Shown one piece after another: positions 8,137-17,067 of a stretch of 64,000 bases of DNA. The stretch is from Domibacillus indicus. GTDB taxonomy: Bacteria; Bacillota; Bacilli; Bacillales; Domibacillaceae. The notes beneath the pieces are model-generated. The model searched no databases, was not told the origin of the DNA, and saw only the letters and a program-made list of their open reading frames with translations. Numbering within the stretch: the stretch's first letter is position 1; each line of letters starts with the position of its first letter. The translations under genes and the position numbers were made by a program. The DNA is taken from positions 527,854 to 591,853 of the forward strand of contig NZ_LAJB01000002.1 in assembly GCF_000970685.1 (NCBI RefSeq). Direction: 5' to 3'.

Positions 8137-9075
8137 ATGAGTATGGAAAAGCCTGTATATGGCGGCCAGGCCGTTGTAGAAGGTGTTATGTTTGGCGGTA
8201 AAAAGCATACCGTGACAGCGGTACGCCGAAATGACGGGTCAATTGAATACTTTCACCTGCCGCGCACAGTGCGCCCCGCCCTGCAAACGTTAAAAAAAAT
8301 TCCCTTTCTTCGGGGAATAGTTGCTATTTTAGATGCTGCCGCAACAGGATCCAGACACTTAAATTTTGCAAATGACCGATATGACGTAAACCCAGGCGAA
8401 GAAGCAGCACAAGCAGAAGAGCCATCAAAACTAACTCTCCTATTTGGCGCTGCTCTCGTTGGAATTATGTCTTTCCTATTCGGTAAATTTATTTTCACTC
8501 TTGTCCCGGTAGGTTTAGCCGAACTGACCCGCCCTGTTTTTTCAAGCGACATGTCCCAAATTTTAATTGAAGGATTTTTCAAACTGGTTCTGCTGCTTAT
8601 CTATATTTATGTTCTTTCCATGACACCTCTTATTAAGCGGGTATTCCAGTATCATGGAGCGGAGCACAAAGTAATCAATGCCTATGAAAGCGGCCTTCCC
8701 CTGAATGTTGAAAACGTGCAGGCCTCTTCCCGGCTTCACTATCGCTGCGGGTCCAGCTTTATTTTGTTTACGGTTGTGGTCGGTATTTTTGTGTATATGC
8801 TTGTGCCTCTTGAGCCATTCTATGTACGGGTGCTCAATCGGCTGGCACTCATTCCGGTAGTTCTCGGTATCTCGTTTGAAGTATTGCAGTTAACAAACAA
8901 AGTCCGAGATGTTCCGGTACTTAAATGGCTCGGTTACCCCGGACTCTGGCTGCAGCTTTTAACAACAAAAGAACCGTCGGATGAGCAGGTAGAGGTCGCC
9001 ATTGCTTCTTTCGAAAAATTAATTTCCATTGAAGAAAGTGCCGAAAAAGGATTAAAAGCAGACGAAATTGTCTAA
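8137..9075 (+). CDS. yqhQ: DUF1385 membrane protein YqhQ
   Basis: Member of the DUF1385 family, 312 residues. The family signature YGGQAVVEGVMFGG is at residues 7-20, and a second conserved block FQYHGAEHKVINAYE is near 170. Three to four membrane segments lie between about 105 and 245. The function is not established. It has AAGGAA before the ATG and is followed by yqhP on the same strand. Confidence 0.93.
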   Translation: MSMEKPVYGGQAVVEGVMFGGKKHTVTAVRRNDGSIEYFHLPRTVRPALQTLKKIPFLRGIVAILDAAATGSRHLNFANDRYDVNPGEEAAQAEEPSKLTLLFGAALVGIMSFLFGKFIFTLVPVGLAELTRPVFSSDMSQILIEGFFKLVLLLIYIYVLSMTPLIKRVFQYHGAEHKVINAYESGLPLNVENVQASSRLHYRCGSSFILFTVVVGIFVYMLVPLEPFYVRVLNRLALIPVVLGISFEVLQLTNKVRDVPVLKWLGYPGLWLQLLTTKEPSDEQVEVAIASFEKLISIEESAEKGLKADEIV

Positions 9076-9111
9076 TATGTAAGTAACAATACTTACCGGG
9101 AGGTGGCTTTA

Positions 9112-9495
9112 ATGAATGTTCGTACTGTCGTTGTTTCTGTCATCGCTGCGCTCGCTGCCATTGGTCTCGTGTCTATGATGATCACCTCTCCCGGGCAGCT
9201 CGTGCAACAAATTGTATTCGCCGTCATTACCGTCGCAGTTGTTATGTTTCTGCTCCGGCTTTTTATGAGAAACCGTGGCGGAGGCGTTAACCGTAGGGAA
9301 GACCGCGCATATTCAAAAGCGGTGAAGCAGTCTAAAAAACGCCAGACTGCTAAATCGAATACGAAAAAACCATCACATTCGGTTTCTTTTACAGCTAAGC
9401 CAAAAAAGAAATCAGCCCGTCGTAAAAAAGCAACCCATCTAACTGTTATTGAAGGCAACAAAGGCAAACGGGGTTCACGCGCTTCTTCTGAATAA
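9112..9495 (+). CDS. yqhP: SA1362-family small membrane protein YqhP
   Basis: 127 residues with two membrane helices at about 4-22 and 30-48, then a very basic Lys/Arg/Ser-rich tail of some 75 residues that probably stays in the cytoplasm. The pattern and position agree with the YqhP/SA1362 family of unknown function. I chose ATG at 9112, 8 nt after GGGAGG, over an in-frame GTG at 9103 that lies inside that site. A strong terminator follows directly. Confidence 0.85.
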   Translation: MNVRTVVVSVIAALAAIGLVSMMITSPGQLVQQIVFAVITVAVVMFLLRLFMRNRGGGVNRREDRAYSKAVKQSKKRQTAKSNTKKPSHSVSFTAKPKKKSARRKKATHLTVIEGNKGKRGSRASSE

Positions 9496-9524
9496 CTCTG
9501 CCGCACAAAGCGGCAGAGTTTTTT
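9496..9524 (+). terminator. Intrinsic terminator after yqhP
   Basis: CTCTGCCGC, loop ACAAA, GCGGCAGAG and then six T residues, starting directly after the yqhP stop. Confidence 0.92.
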
Positions 9525-9550
9525 AGAGGCCGAATCTGGCCCGATAAATA

Positions 9551-9590
9551 AAAAAGAGCCGTCTCCTTATCGAGAGACGGCTTCTTTTTA
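9551..9590 (-). terminator. Intrinsic terminator after nrdJ
   Basis: On the minus strand GAAGCCGTCTC pairs with GAGACGGCTC and is followed by TTTTTTATTT. It lies 15 nt after the nrdJ stop and could work in both directions. Confidence 0.88.
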
Positions 9591-9605
9591 TTCAGTTGCT
9601 TTTTC

Positions 9606-12167
9606 TTACAATCCGCATTTCAGCTGGGCGCCGCAGTTTGTGCAGGTATTGCATCCTCCAAGCTCTTCTACGGTTCCTTTGCGGCAGACCGGACACGTAT
9701 TGCCAACCTCGCTGCCGATTGTTACGTCCGTTGAACGAAGATCTTGAATCGTATCAATTAACACAACATGGTTTTCATGCTCTTTCGGTGCCTGCTTTTC
9801 CTCTTCATCCCAGTTATTTTCTTCTGCTTTCAGCGTTAGAACCTGGGAATCACGGCTTCCATCAACGTAAACCGTTCCGCCTTTTGCACCGCCTTTATAA
9901 AGACGCTCGTACACGCTTTGCACCTGTTCAACCGTGTATCCGCGCGGTGCATTAACAGTTTTTGAAATGGAGCTGTCAATCCAGCGCTGAATCACACACT
10001 GAACGTCCGCATGTGCTTCCGGTGCAAGACTCATTGCCGTTACGAAATAGTCAGGAAGCTGATCGGGATCTGCTTCCTGATTGCGCTCTAAATAATCCTT
10101 TACAATATCCGCTTTTACTTCAATAAATTTACCGAGGCGTCCGCTGCGGTAGTATGTGAATGAGAAGTACGGCTCAAGACCCGTCGAGACGCCAACCATC
10201 GTTCCGGTAGAGCCCGTTGGAGCAACCGTCAACAAGTGAGAGTTGCGGATGCCATTGGCCGTGATCGCTTCTCGAACATGCTCTGGCATTTTTTTCATAT
10301 AGCCTGTGTTAATAAACGCGTTGCGCAGACGGCCTGTTTCTTCCGGCGTTTCTCCTTCAAGGAATGGGAAGCTGCCTTTTTCCTCCGCCAGTTCAACAGA
10401 CGTTTCATATGCTGTTACAGCGATCACTTCAAATACTTCATCAACCAGCTTGTTGCCTTCTGCAGATCCATATTCTTTCTCACAGTAAATTAATAAATCT
10501 GCAAGACCCATTACGCCAAGACCAACGCGGCGTTCACCAAGTGCCTGCTTTTTGTTTTCTTCCAGGAAGTACGGTGTAGCATCAATAACATTGTCCTGCA
10601 TCCGTACGCCGGTGCGAACTGTTTCTTTCAGCTTCTCGAAGTTTACAGTTTTTGTTTCTTTATCTGCCATCTCGGCAAGGTTTACAGCTGCAAGATTGCA
10701 GACAGAAAATGGTGCAAGGGGCTGCTCGCCACATGGATTTGTTGCGACAACCTGCTGGCCGTATGCTTTTGCGTTGGTCATGTCGTTAGCATTGTCGATA
10801 AAGAAAATGCCCGGCTCCGCTGAGTATGTTGCACAAACGTTAATTAAATTCCACAATTCACGCGCTTTGATTTTACGGTATGTGCGCACTTCATGCCCCT
10901 GGCGCTGCCATTCGCGGACATCGCCGACTTTATGCCAGTTTTCGTTATAATGTGCCATTTCTTCTTTATTGTATTTTTCTACTGCCGGGAAACGAAGCTC
11001 ATATTCAGTATCGTTTTCGACAGCTTCCATAAATTCTTTTGTTAAACAGATTGAAATGTTAGCACCTGTTAAAAATTCAGGATTATGGACGCTGTAAGTA
11101 CCGCCAGTCCGAAGCTTCTCTTCCGCTTCTTTAATAATTTCAGGGCTGAAGCCGCCGTAGCCAGGAATGTTTTTGTAGTTGACCACACCCTGATGCATTT
11201 GTTCTTCACGCTCTGTCAGCGGCTTGAAATTCAATTTATCCTTCGCCGCTTTTTTAATTTGTTCATCTTCTGTATTTTCAAGAAGGTAGCGCAAAATACG
11301 CGGGTTCTGCATTTTTGAAATAATAAATTCAACAATATCTGGATGCCAGTCTGCCAACATAATCATCTGAGCACCGCGCCTTGAGCCGCCCTGCTCAACA
11401 AGATGGGTCAGCTTCGCAATGTCATCAAGCCATGATACAGATCCAGATGATTTTCCATTTACACCCCGTGCAAGCGTATTGCGGGGACGAAGAGTGGAGC
11501 CGTTCGTGCCGACACCGCCGCCGCGGCTCATGATCTCCATAACCTGCTTGCGGTGCTCAGAAATCCCTTCACGTGAATCTGCCACAAACGGCATTACATA
11601 GCAATTGAAGTATGTTACATCCGTGTCTGCACCAGCCCCGTATAATACCCGGCCAGCAGGAATAAAGTTCAAATTCACTAGTTCATGATAAAACTTGTCG
11701 AACCATTCTTTTTTCTTTTCTGCTGTTTTTTCGACAGCTGAAAGACCAGCAGCGTTCCGTTTGGCAATCTGCTCATAAAATACTTCAAGCGGTTTTTCAA
11801 TAACATCAAGTGTCCGCTGGACGATGCCGGTTTCCGCTTCTTTCGGATCATCGATTGCGCTGCGGTATTCTTCATCAATAAGAATGGAGGCTTTTTTTGC
11901 TTCGCGATCCAGTGATACGACGAAGCCTGTTCCGCGCGCCGGAAACTTTGGATCTTCTTTGATCGTTAAAACGACAAAATCGCCTTCGGATAATGTAATT
12001 TTTTCTGTGTCTTTAAACGAGTACCGGTCAATCATGACAAGACGGGAGACGCCTTTGTGTGTAATGTTCATTTCCGGGGTAACAGGGAAAACCTGTGGAA
12101 AAATACTGATGTCCTTGTTTAAGCTGTCGACATTAAGCGACATATGCTGTGTGGATGTAACGGACAT
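9606..12167 (-). CDS. nrdJ: Adenosylcobalamin-dependent (class II) ribonucleotide reductase
   Basis: Reduces ribonucleotides to deoxyribonucleotides with a cobalamin-generated thiyl radical, and needs no oxygen. 853 residues. The first redox Cys is in TYFNCYVMP (about residue 188). The NPCGEQ motif near 480 holds the catalytic Asn, radical Cys and Glu, followed by the partner Cys in SVCNLAAVNL. The substrate loop TGSTGTMVGVSTGLEP is near 650. The C-terminus carries CPVC, CNTC, NCG and KCG cysteines, a zinc-like re-reduction tail. No N-terminal ATP-cone is evident. B. subtilis lacks this gene at this place. AAAGGAG precedes the ATG, and two NrdR boxes lie upstream. Confidence 0.96.
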   Translation of the reverse strand: MSVTSTQHMSLNVDSLNKDISIFPQVFPVTPEMNITHKGVSRLVMIDRYSFKDTEKITLSEGDFVVLTIKEDPKFPARGTGFVVSLDREAKKASILIDEEYRSAIDDPKEAETGIVQRTLDVIEKPLEVFYEQIAKRNAAGLSAVEKTAEKKKEWFDKFYHELVNLNFIPAGRVLYGAGADTDVTYFNCYVMPFVADSREGISEHRKQVMEIMSRGGGVGTNGSTLRPRNTLARGVNGKSSGSVSWLDDIAKLTHLVEQGGSRRGAQMIMLADWHPDIVEFIISKMQNPRILRYLLENTEDEQIKKAAKDKLNFKPLTEREEQMHQGVVNYKNIPGYGGFSPEIIKEAEEKLRTGGTYSVHNPEFLTGANISICLTKEFMEAVENDTEYELRFPAVEKYNKEEMAHYNENWHKVGDVREWQRQGHEVRTYRKIKARELWNLINVCATYSAEPGIFFIDNANDMTNAKAYGQQVVATNPCGEQPLAPFSVCNLAAVNLAEMADKETKTVNFEKLKETVRTGVRMQDNVIDATPYFLEENKKQALGERRVGLGVMGLADLLIYCEKEYGSAEGNKLVDEVFEVIAVTAYETSVELAEEKGSFPFLEGETPEETGRLRNAFINTGYMKKMPEHVREAITANGIRNSHLLTVAPTGSTGTMVGVSTGLEPYFSFTYYRSGRLGKFIEVKADIVKDYLERNQEADPDQLPDYFVTAMSLAPEAHADVQCVIQRWIDSSISKTVNAPRGYTVEQVQSVYERLYKGGAKGGTVYVDGSRDSQVLTLKAEENNWDEEEKQAPKEHENHVVLIDTIQDLRSTDVTIGSEVGNTCPVCRKGTVEELGGCNTCTNCGAQLKCGL

Positions 12168-12204
12168 GGAAACAACTCCTTTAATATTCTGTTAAGGAAA
12201 AACG

Positions 12205-12259
12205 AAAACAAACACAATATATTGTGTTTGTTTTCTAATTTATAATCTATATATTGAGT
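12205..12259 (-). promoter_or_regulatory. Tandem NrdR boxes upstream of nrdJ
   Basis: Box 1 (12212-12227) is ACACAATATATTGTGT and forms the centre of a perfect 30-bp palindrome (12205-12234). Box 2 (12244-12259) ends TATATTGAGT and aligns with box 1. The centres are 32 bp apart, about three helical turns, as usual for paired sites of the repressor NrdR. nrdR itself is not in the window. Confidence 0.85.
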
Positions 12260-12279
12260 TAGTTTATTCTGTTTGTCAA
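12251..12279 (-). promoter_or_regulatory. Candidate sigma-A promoter of nrdJ
   Basis: On the minus strand TTGACA is followed after 17 nt by CAATAT, a weak -10. The -10 lies inside NrdR box 2, so a bound repressor would block it. Confidence 0.5.
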
Positions 12280-12367
12280 GCGGCCGCCCTTGGCCTAAAA
12301 CGTAAAAAAGCCTTACATTTCGGCTTGCGCAGACAAAAAAATTTATTTTCGCCGCAGAATATTTTCC

Positions 12368-13204
12368 TTATCTCCGAAAATTCCATTCATCACTTTCATA
12401 TCGTTCACGCTGAATTTTCGCAATCTGGCTTTTTTGTTCACCCGTTAAAACCAGCGGCTCAAAATGAATATTTAATCCGTCTTCAAAGCCCTTTTTAAAA
12501 GCAGTTCTTGCTTCGTCAAGTGTCACTCGTTCAGGGCGCAATGCATTAATAGCCACCGCTTTATCCCTAAATGCGCGCTTCATTCGGTCCTTTACCCGGT
12601 CACTCGGATAATGGAACAGGCTGAACAGCTTGTCTTCATCGATATCAAGCAGAATGGAGCCATGCTGTAAAATAACACCTTTTTGTCGTGTTTGGGCACT
12701 GCCGGCTACTTTTCTTCCTTCTACAACAAGTTCATACCAGCTTGGTGCATCAAAACATACACTTGAACGCGGATTTTTTAAACTGGCTTTCTCTTCTTCT
12801 GTTCGCGGAACAGCAAACTCTGCAGCCAGCCCAAGAGTTCTGAAGCCCTGCAGCACTCCTTCGGAAATCACTCTGTAAGCTTCTGTCACACCCGCCGGCA
12901 TTTCCGGATGCTCCTCGCTGACGATCACGCTGTAAGTTAATTCCTGATCATGCAGTACTCCCCTGCCGCCGGTTGGGCGGCGGACAAAACCAAGCCCCAG
13001 CTTTTTAACCGTCTCAAAGTCCACTTCCTTTTCTGCTTTTTGGAAGTACCCAATAGACAGGGCTGCCGGTTCCCATCCATAAAAACGGACAACGGGCGGA
13101 ATAGCGCCCCGGCTGTGCCATTCTAATAGAGCCTCATCGACTGCCATATTATAAGCTGCACTTTGATTTCCTGTATCGAAAAAAGCCCACGTTTCTTTCG
13201 TCAT
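12368..13204 (-). CDS. lipM: Octanoyltransferase LipM
   Basis: Transfers octanoyl groups from acyl carrier protein to GcvH, the first step of lipoate synthesis in Bacillus. 278 residues, the B. subtilis length. Biotin/lipoate ligase-fold motifs [18 protein letters not shown] and [20 protein letters not shown] are present, and the catalytic Cys is in [10 protein letters not shown] (about residue 150). The start at 13204 has AAGAAGG 8 nt upstream. A longer frame to 13279 has no site. The glycine-cleavage genes that lie nearby in B. subtilis are absent here. Confidence 0.95.
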   Translation of the reverse strand: MTKETWAFFDTGNQSAAYNMAVDEALLEWHSRGAIPPVVRFYGWEPAALSIGYFQKAEKEVDFETVKKLGLGFVRRPTGGRGVLHDQELTYSVIVSEEHPEMPAGVTEAYRVISEGVLQGFRTLGLAAEFAVPRTEEEKASLKNPRSSVCFDAPSWYELVVEGRKVAGSAQTRQKGVILQHGSILLDIDEDKLFSLFHYPSDRVKDRMKRAFRDKAVAINALRPERVTLDEARTAFKKGFEDGLNIHFEPLVLTGEQKSQIAKIQRERYESDEWNFRR

Positions 13205-13368
13205 GATATACGCCTTCTTTTCGTTGTAAATTCCCTCAACTAGTCTATCAAATCCAACCGGAAAATCAAAGGCGAACATGCTTCTTTTTTTGAAGAGAAT
13301 TTTCTTTTCATCTGATAATCATATAGCTATAATGAAAGAAGCAGTTTATTCGAAAGGGGAACACGCCG

Positions 13369-13743
13369 TTGCTTTATTCAATCGCCATAATACTTGGTGC
13401 CATTATTTTGTACGCAATTTTCATGTATTTTTCTCAAAAGCGGGCAGTAAAACCGCTCAGCCAGGAAGAATTTATAAAAGGATACCGGAAAGCGCAGCTT
13501 ATTGATGTGCGCGAGCCGAATGAATATAATGGCGGCCATATTTTAGGCGCCCGCAATATTCCTGTGACACAAATGAAACAGCGCATGAAAGAAATTCGCC
13601 CAGACAAGCCTGTTTATTTATATTGCCAGAGCGGTCTTCGCAGCGGCCGGGCAGCGCAGATGCTTTATAGAAAAGGATACCGCGATATCCATCATCTGCA
13701 GGGCGGATTTAAAAAATGGACAGGAAAAGTGAAAACAAAATAA
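13369..13743 (+). CDS. yqhL: Membrane-anchored rhodanese YqhL
   Basis: 124 residues. An N-terminal membrane helix (about 3-21) is followed by one rhodanese domain with LIDVREPNEY, GHILGARNIP and the active-site loop CQSGLRSGRA, in which Cys86 would carry the persulfide. It probably handles sulfane sulfur at the inner face of the membrane; the acceptor is unknown. The start is TTG, 8 nt after AAAGGGGA. A -10-like TATAAT lies at 13328-13333. A terminator follows at once, so the gene is monocistronic. Confidence 0.9.
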   Translation: MLYSIAIILGAIILYAIFMYFSQKRAVKPLSQEEFIKGYRKAQLIDVREPNEYNGGHILGARNIPVTQMKQRMKEIRPDKPVYLYCQSGLRSGRAAQMLYRKGYRDIHHLQGGFKKWTGKVKTK

Positions 13744-13748
13744 AAAAA

Positions 13749-13777
13749 CAGTTCTGCTTGGGCAGAACTGTTTTTTT
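13749..13777 (+). terminator. Intrinsic terminator after yqhL
   Basis: CAGTTCTGC, loop TTGG, GCAGAACTG and seven T residues. Confidence 0.92.
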
Positions 13778-13857
13778 ATTTGCATTTTCATGTATTCCTT
13801 TTTCTCTTCAGGGACAGACTAGATGCAGAATATTAAATATAAGGAGGCTTAAGTTAA

Positions 13858-15435
13858 ATGAAGCCTGCTATTATATATGATGATTCATGGGAAACTGCCC
13901 TTGAGAAAAATTTGCAAAATGCGTCTTCTCCAGGCAGCTGGCCTCTCTTTAAGTTAGCGGCGGAAACAAAAAAACAGATTCTCCCTTCCAGTTTCAAAGG
14001 CTTGCTGGCGCCCGAGTTTCTTCCGCATATTCAGTTTCTTCCCCACCAAATTGAAACAGCTCAAAAGGTCATGGAAGAAATGAATGGCACCGCCATTCTG
14101 GCCGATGAGGTGGGCCTTGGAAAAACCATTGAAGCGGGCCTTATTTTAAAAGAATATATGCTTCGAGGGCTCGTTTCCCGTGTACTTATTTTAGCACCCG
14201 CGTCTCTTGTGAGCCAGTGGGCAAAAGAATTGCGCGAGAAGTTTCAAATTTACGCTTTAGTCCAGCGAAAAAAGCCCGATTGGTCATGGAATGGAGTTCA
14301 AATCGCCTCAATCGATTCAGCGAAGCAGCCAAAGTTTGCTGATGTTTTTTCCGATACACTGTTCGATATGGTCATTATTGATGAAGCCCACCGTTTAAAA
14401 AACCCGGCGACAAAAAACCACCAGTTTGTAAGCAGCTTAAACAAAACCTATTGCTTACTGCTGACCGCCACTCCTATTCAAAATAATGCGGATGAATTAT
14501 TTCATCTTGTTTCTCTGTTAAAGCCGGGATTGTTTGGCAATAGCGGGTATTTCCAGTCACAATTTAAAGAAGGCAAGCGGTCAGTGCAAAACCGGGAAGC
14601 TTTTCATGCTCTGCTCAGGCAGGTGATGATCCGAAATATTCGAACAGACATAGAAAAACAGCCTATTAAACGATTCGTGGAAACCATTCGCATCACGCCG
14701 ACCAAAGAGGAAAAAGATTTTTATGAATCACTTCCAGGCTGCCTTCCGGACGCTATTACATTGCTGACTCTGCAGCGGGAAGCATGCAGCAGTAAATATG
14801 CCGCCCTGGCAACACTGATGAAAAAAGAAGGGTTTAATGAAACGGACACTGCTGCACTTGCACATTCTATTAAACGTAATTCCAAAGCGGAAAAATCATT
14901 GGAAATTGTAAAGAAGCTAAACGAAAAAGTGCTTATTTTCACGCAGTATCGCGCTACACAGCAGTATCTGGAATTATTTTTTCGATCAAACGATATTCCT
15001 TCAGTATCGTTCCAGGGAAACTTTAAAAAAGGAAAAAAAGATTGGATGATCGAGCTTTTTAAAGGACCGGCTCAGGTATTAATTGCAACAGAAGCCGGCA
15101 GCGAAGGGCTGAATCTGCAGTTTTGCCGGCATGTTATTAACTTTGATCTGCCCTGGAATCCAATGAAGCTGGAACAGCGAATTGGCCGTGTTCACCGCTA
15201 TGGCCAAAACCAGGATGTATATATCTATCATCTGGCCTATAAACAATCTGTGGAAGATCGTATGCTCTCACTGCTTTATGAAAAAATTAACCTTTTCCAG
15301 ACAGCTATTGGAAAACTTGATGACATTTTAGATCAGAACTGGATTGAAGAACATGTAAAAGACGCTTTCCAGACTTCAAAAAGCGTTGGAGAATGGGAAG
15401 TAAAAATGCAAAACCTTGCAGCTGTATTGGAGTGA
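13858..15435 (+). CDS. yqhH: SNF2/RapA-like helicase YqhH
   Basis: Superfamily 2 DNA-dependent ATPase, 525 residues. Helicase lobe 1 has the Q-like HQIETAQKV, Walker A (ADEVGLGKTIEAG, near 83), DEAH (VIIDEAHRLKNP, near 176) and motif III (LLLTATPIQNN). Lobe 2 has KVLIFTQYRATQQYL, ATEAGSEGLNLQ and QRIGRVHRYGQ. The arrangement is that of RapA/HepA-type remodelers without extra domains. AAGGAGG precedes the ATG by 10 nt. It is followed 6 nt later by yqhG. The gcvT-gcvPA-gcvPB genes that sit before yqhH in B. subtilis are missing. Confidence 0.93.
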   Translation: MKPAIIYDDSWETALEKNLQNASSPGSWPLFKLAAETKKQILPSSFKGLLAPEFLPHIQFLPHQIETAQKVMEEMNGTAILADEVGLGKTIEAGLILKEYMLRGLVSRVLILAPASLVSQWAKELREKFQIYALVQRKKPDWSWNGVQIASIDSAKQPKFADVFSDTLFDMVIIDEAHRLKNPATKNHQFVSSLNKTYCLLLTATPIQNNADELFHLVSLLKPGLFGNSGYFQSQFKEGKRSVQNREAFHALLRQVMIRNIRTDIEKQPIKRFVETIRITPTKEEKDFYESLPGCLPDAITLLTLQREACSSKYAALATLMKKEGFNETDTAALAHSIKRNSKAEKSLEIVKKLNEKVLIFTQYRATQQYLELFFRSNDIPSVSFQGNFKKGKKDWMIELFKGPAQVLIATEAGSEGLNLQFCRHVINFDLPWNPMKLEQRIGRVHRYGQNQDVYIYHLAYKQSVEDRMLSLLYEKINLFQTAIGKLDDILDQNWIEEHVKDAFQTSKSVGEWEVKMQNLAAVLE

Positions 15436-15441
15436 TCACCA

Positions 15442-16215
15442 GTGATGCCTTTTCTTCGTTCGTTTTTTCAAGCTTGTGAATGCCCTATCGTCGCTGAATC
15501 CAGTGATTCATTAACCGTTCAATTAACCGAGGAAGCAGACCGTTCGTTAATGAACCGGCCTTTTTACTGGCACTATAAAGATAAGATGGGCCAGCCCGGA
15601 GACCCGCTTACTATCACATTTTTCACGAAAGATCCCGGGCGGCCGCTCAAGCACCAGGAAGAATACATTACGTTCGGGTCGCCTCGTTTTCATCAGCTTC
15701 TTCAATATGCTCAAAGAAAAGCTTCATTTATCAAATTATATGAAACGAACCAATCTTCAGCTACTGTCCAGCTGCATCCCTGGCTGTTTGTCCATTTTCA
15801 TCTTTCCTACGAAGCAAATGGAAAAAAAGAGAAGATTGTGCCGCTTGCTCTTCATTTAATCAGCGGGGCTTTTTCAGACAGCTTTTTAGAAAAAGCAGCT
15901 TCTTTGTCCTTGAGCCCTGCTATTGCTCCTTACCATTATGTGCTTTCTCCGCTCATTACCCCCTTAAGCGGCCTGAACAGGATGAAAAAGCAGCTCTGGC
16001 AGAAAATCCTGGCCGAAGAACATGAGTGGGCCAGATTGGCGCTTGAAAAGCAAAAAGTGGAGTTAGCACTTCTTGGATCTTTTTTTGAACAAAATCAAGA
16101 AAATGAAGCCAGCACCCATTTTGAGCGTGAAAAAGCAGCGATTATCCGCCGGTTTGCGCCCGTAATCCGAATTTCCGTTCTTAATGGCGGCCTTTTCTAT
16201 CTCTCACATAAATAA
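15442..16215 (+). CDS. yqhG: Conserved protein YqhG
   Basis: 257 residues, soluble, no recognised catalytic motif. It matches YqhG, a conserved partner of yqhH in Bacilli, by position and by the blocks YWHYKDKMGQPGDP and YITFGSPRFHQLL. GTG at 15442 is used; an ATG follows at once at 15445, and either could start. The gene ends 8 bp from the convergent comGG stop with no terminator between them. Confidence 0.85.
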   Translation: MMPFLRSFFQACECPIVAESSDSLTVQLTEEADRSLMNRPFYWHYKDKMGQPGDPLTITFFTKDPGRPLKHQEEYITFGSPRFHQLLQYAQRKASFIKLYETNQSSATVQLHPWLFVHFHLSYEANGKKEKIVPLALHLISGAFSDSFLEKAASLSLSPAIAPYHYVLSPLITPLSGLNRMKKQLWQKILAEEHEWARLALEKQKVELALLGSFFEQNQENEASTHFEREKAAIIRRFAPVIRISVLNGGLFYLSHK

Positions 16216-16223
16216 CAGATTGC

Positions 16224-16568
16224 TTAGTTGTATTCTACCCGCTTTGTAATTGTTTTGCTTTTTACATTGTAGTAATAGGCAGCTTGAGAAACACCTTCTT
16301 TATAAGTAATGGTAATGCGGATCTGGCATTCTTTTTCGGATATATTTGTTATATTCACGCTGGTTATTCCTTTATTTGTCTCCATAACAAAAGCAGAAGG
16401 CTGAGGTTGTTCCAGCACCTCTCGAAGCGCTATCAATTCGACAATCCGCATTTCATAATACCCGGTCAAATAGTCTGCCGTCTTCCACTTTGTTATGGCA
16501 GCGTCTGCTGCTGAAATTGACGCTGCCATAACCAGTATTAAAATAAGCAAAATATGAGGATAAATCAT
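16224..16568 (-). CDS. comGG: Competence pseudopilin-like protein ComGG
   Basis: Minor component of the competence pilus, 114 residues from ATG at 16568. The start GMIYPHILLILILVM recalls the GFIYP of B. subtilis ComGG and begins one membrane helix; the rest is an extracellular domain of low conservation. There is no clear ribosome binding site, so translation is probably coupled to comGF, whose stop is 13 nt upstream. The in-frame sequence extends further upstream but overlaps comGF without a start signal. Last gene of the operon. Identity rests mainly on position. Confidence 0.75.
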   Translation of the reverse strand: MIYPHILLILILVMAASISAADAAITKWKTADYLTGYYEMRIVELIALREVLEQPQPSAFVMETNKGITSVNITNISEKECQIRITITYKEGVSQAAYYYNVKSKTITKRVEYN

Positions 16569-16581
16569 GCCGTTCTGGCCA

Positions 16582-17067
16582 TTAAGGTGCCTGGTTATGA
16601 AACGAATAAATGGACGCAATTTCCTGTTTGCCATTTGAAAATGTAACGGAAAGATATACGTTCCCTCCCTCCATGGAAAAAGAAGCACTTTTTACATCTT
16701 GAAGCATCACTTCATGCCCCTTTCCATTTATCTGCCGCCTGATTTTGTCATTATACCTGCTGATAGAAACAACTGAATCATTTGGTCCGGCAGCTGAATA
16801 CTGTATTTGCGGCCCGGATAGCTGCCAGTTTTGCGAACTTTGCATGTCATTGCGAAGCTGAATGATGAAAAGTTCCCATTCCATCATTTTTTCCGCTTTG
16901 CTGTCTTTTATAATCCGAGAGGCACTGTCATATAAAAGCGGAACAGAAAAAGCGCAGGTGGTAAATACTGTAAGGGCAATTAACATTTCCAGCATCGTAA
17001 ACCCTTTATTGTTTGAAAATACACCTCTTTTTTTCTCCCGTTTCCACACATGCCTCCGTTTTTCCAT
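16582..17067 (-). CDS. comGF: Competence minor pseudopilin ComGF
   Basis: 161 residues from ATG at 17067. The prepilin motif NNKGFTMLEMLIALTVF (Gly before Phe is the ComC cleavage site, Glu five residues after it) starts the membrane helix, followed by a pilin-like C-terminal domain with KIRRQINGKGHEVML, matching B. subtilis ComGF. The start overlaps comGE by 62 nt. A GTG at 17049 is the alternative; both have an AGGAGG-like site only 3 nt away, so the exact start is uncertain. Confidence 0.85.
   Translation of the reverse strand: MEKRRHVWKREKKRGVFSNNKGFTMLEMLIALTVFTTCAFSVPLLYDSASRIIKDSKAEKMMEWELFIIQLRNDMQSSQNWQLSGPQIQYSAAGPNDSVVSISRYNDKIRRQINGKGHEVMLQDVKSASFSMEGGNVYLSVTFSNGKQEIASIYSFHNQAP

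Noticed and set aside
12168-12367. Cobalamin riboswitch before nrdJ
   Set aside because: Leader is only about 75 nt from the promoter candidate and lacks the conserved B12-box; control by NrdR explains the motifs.
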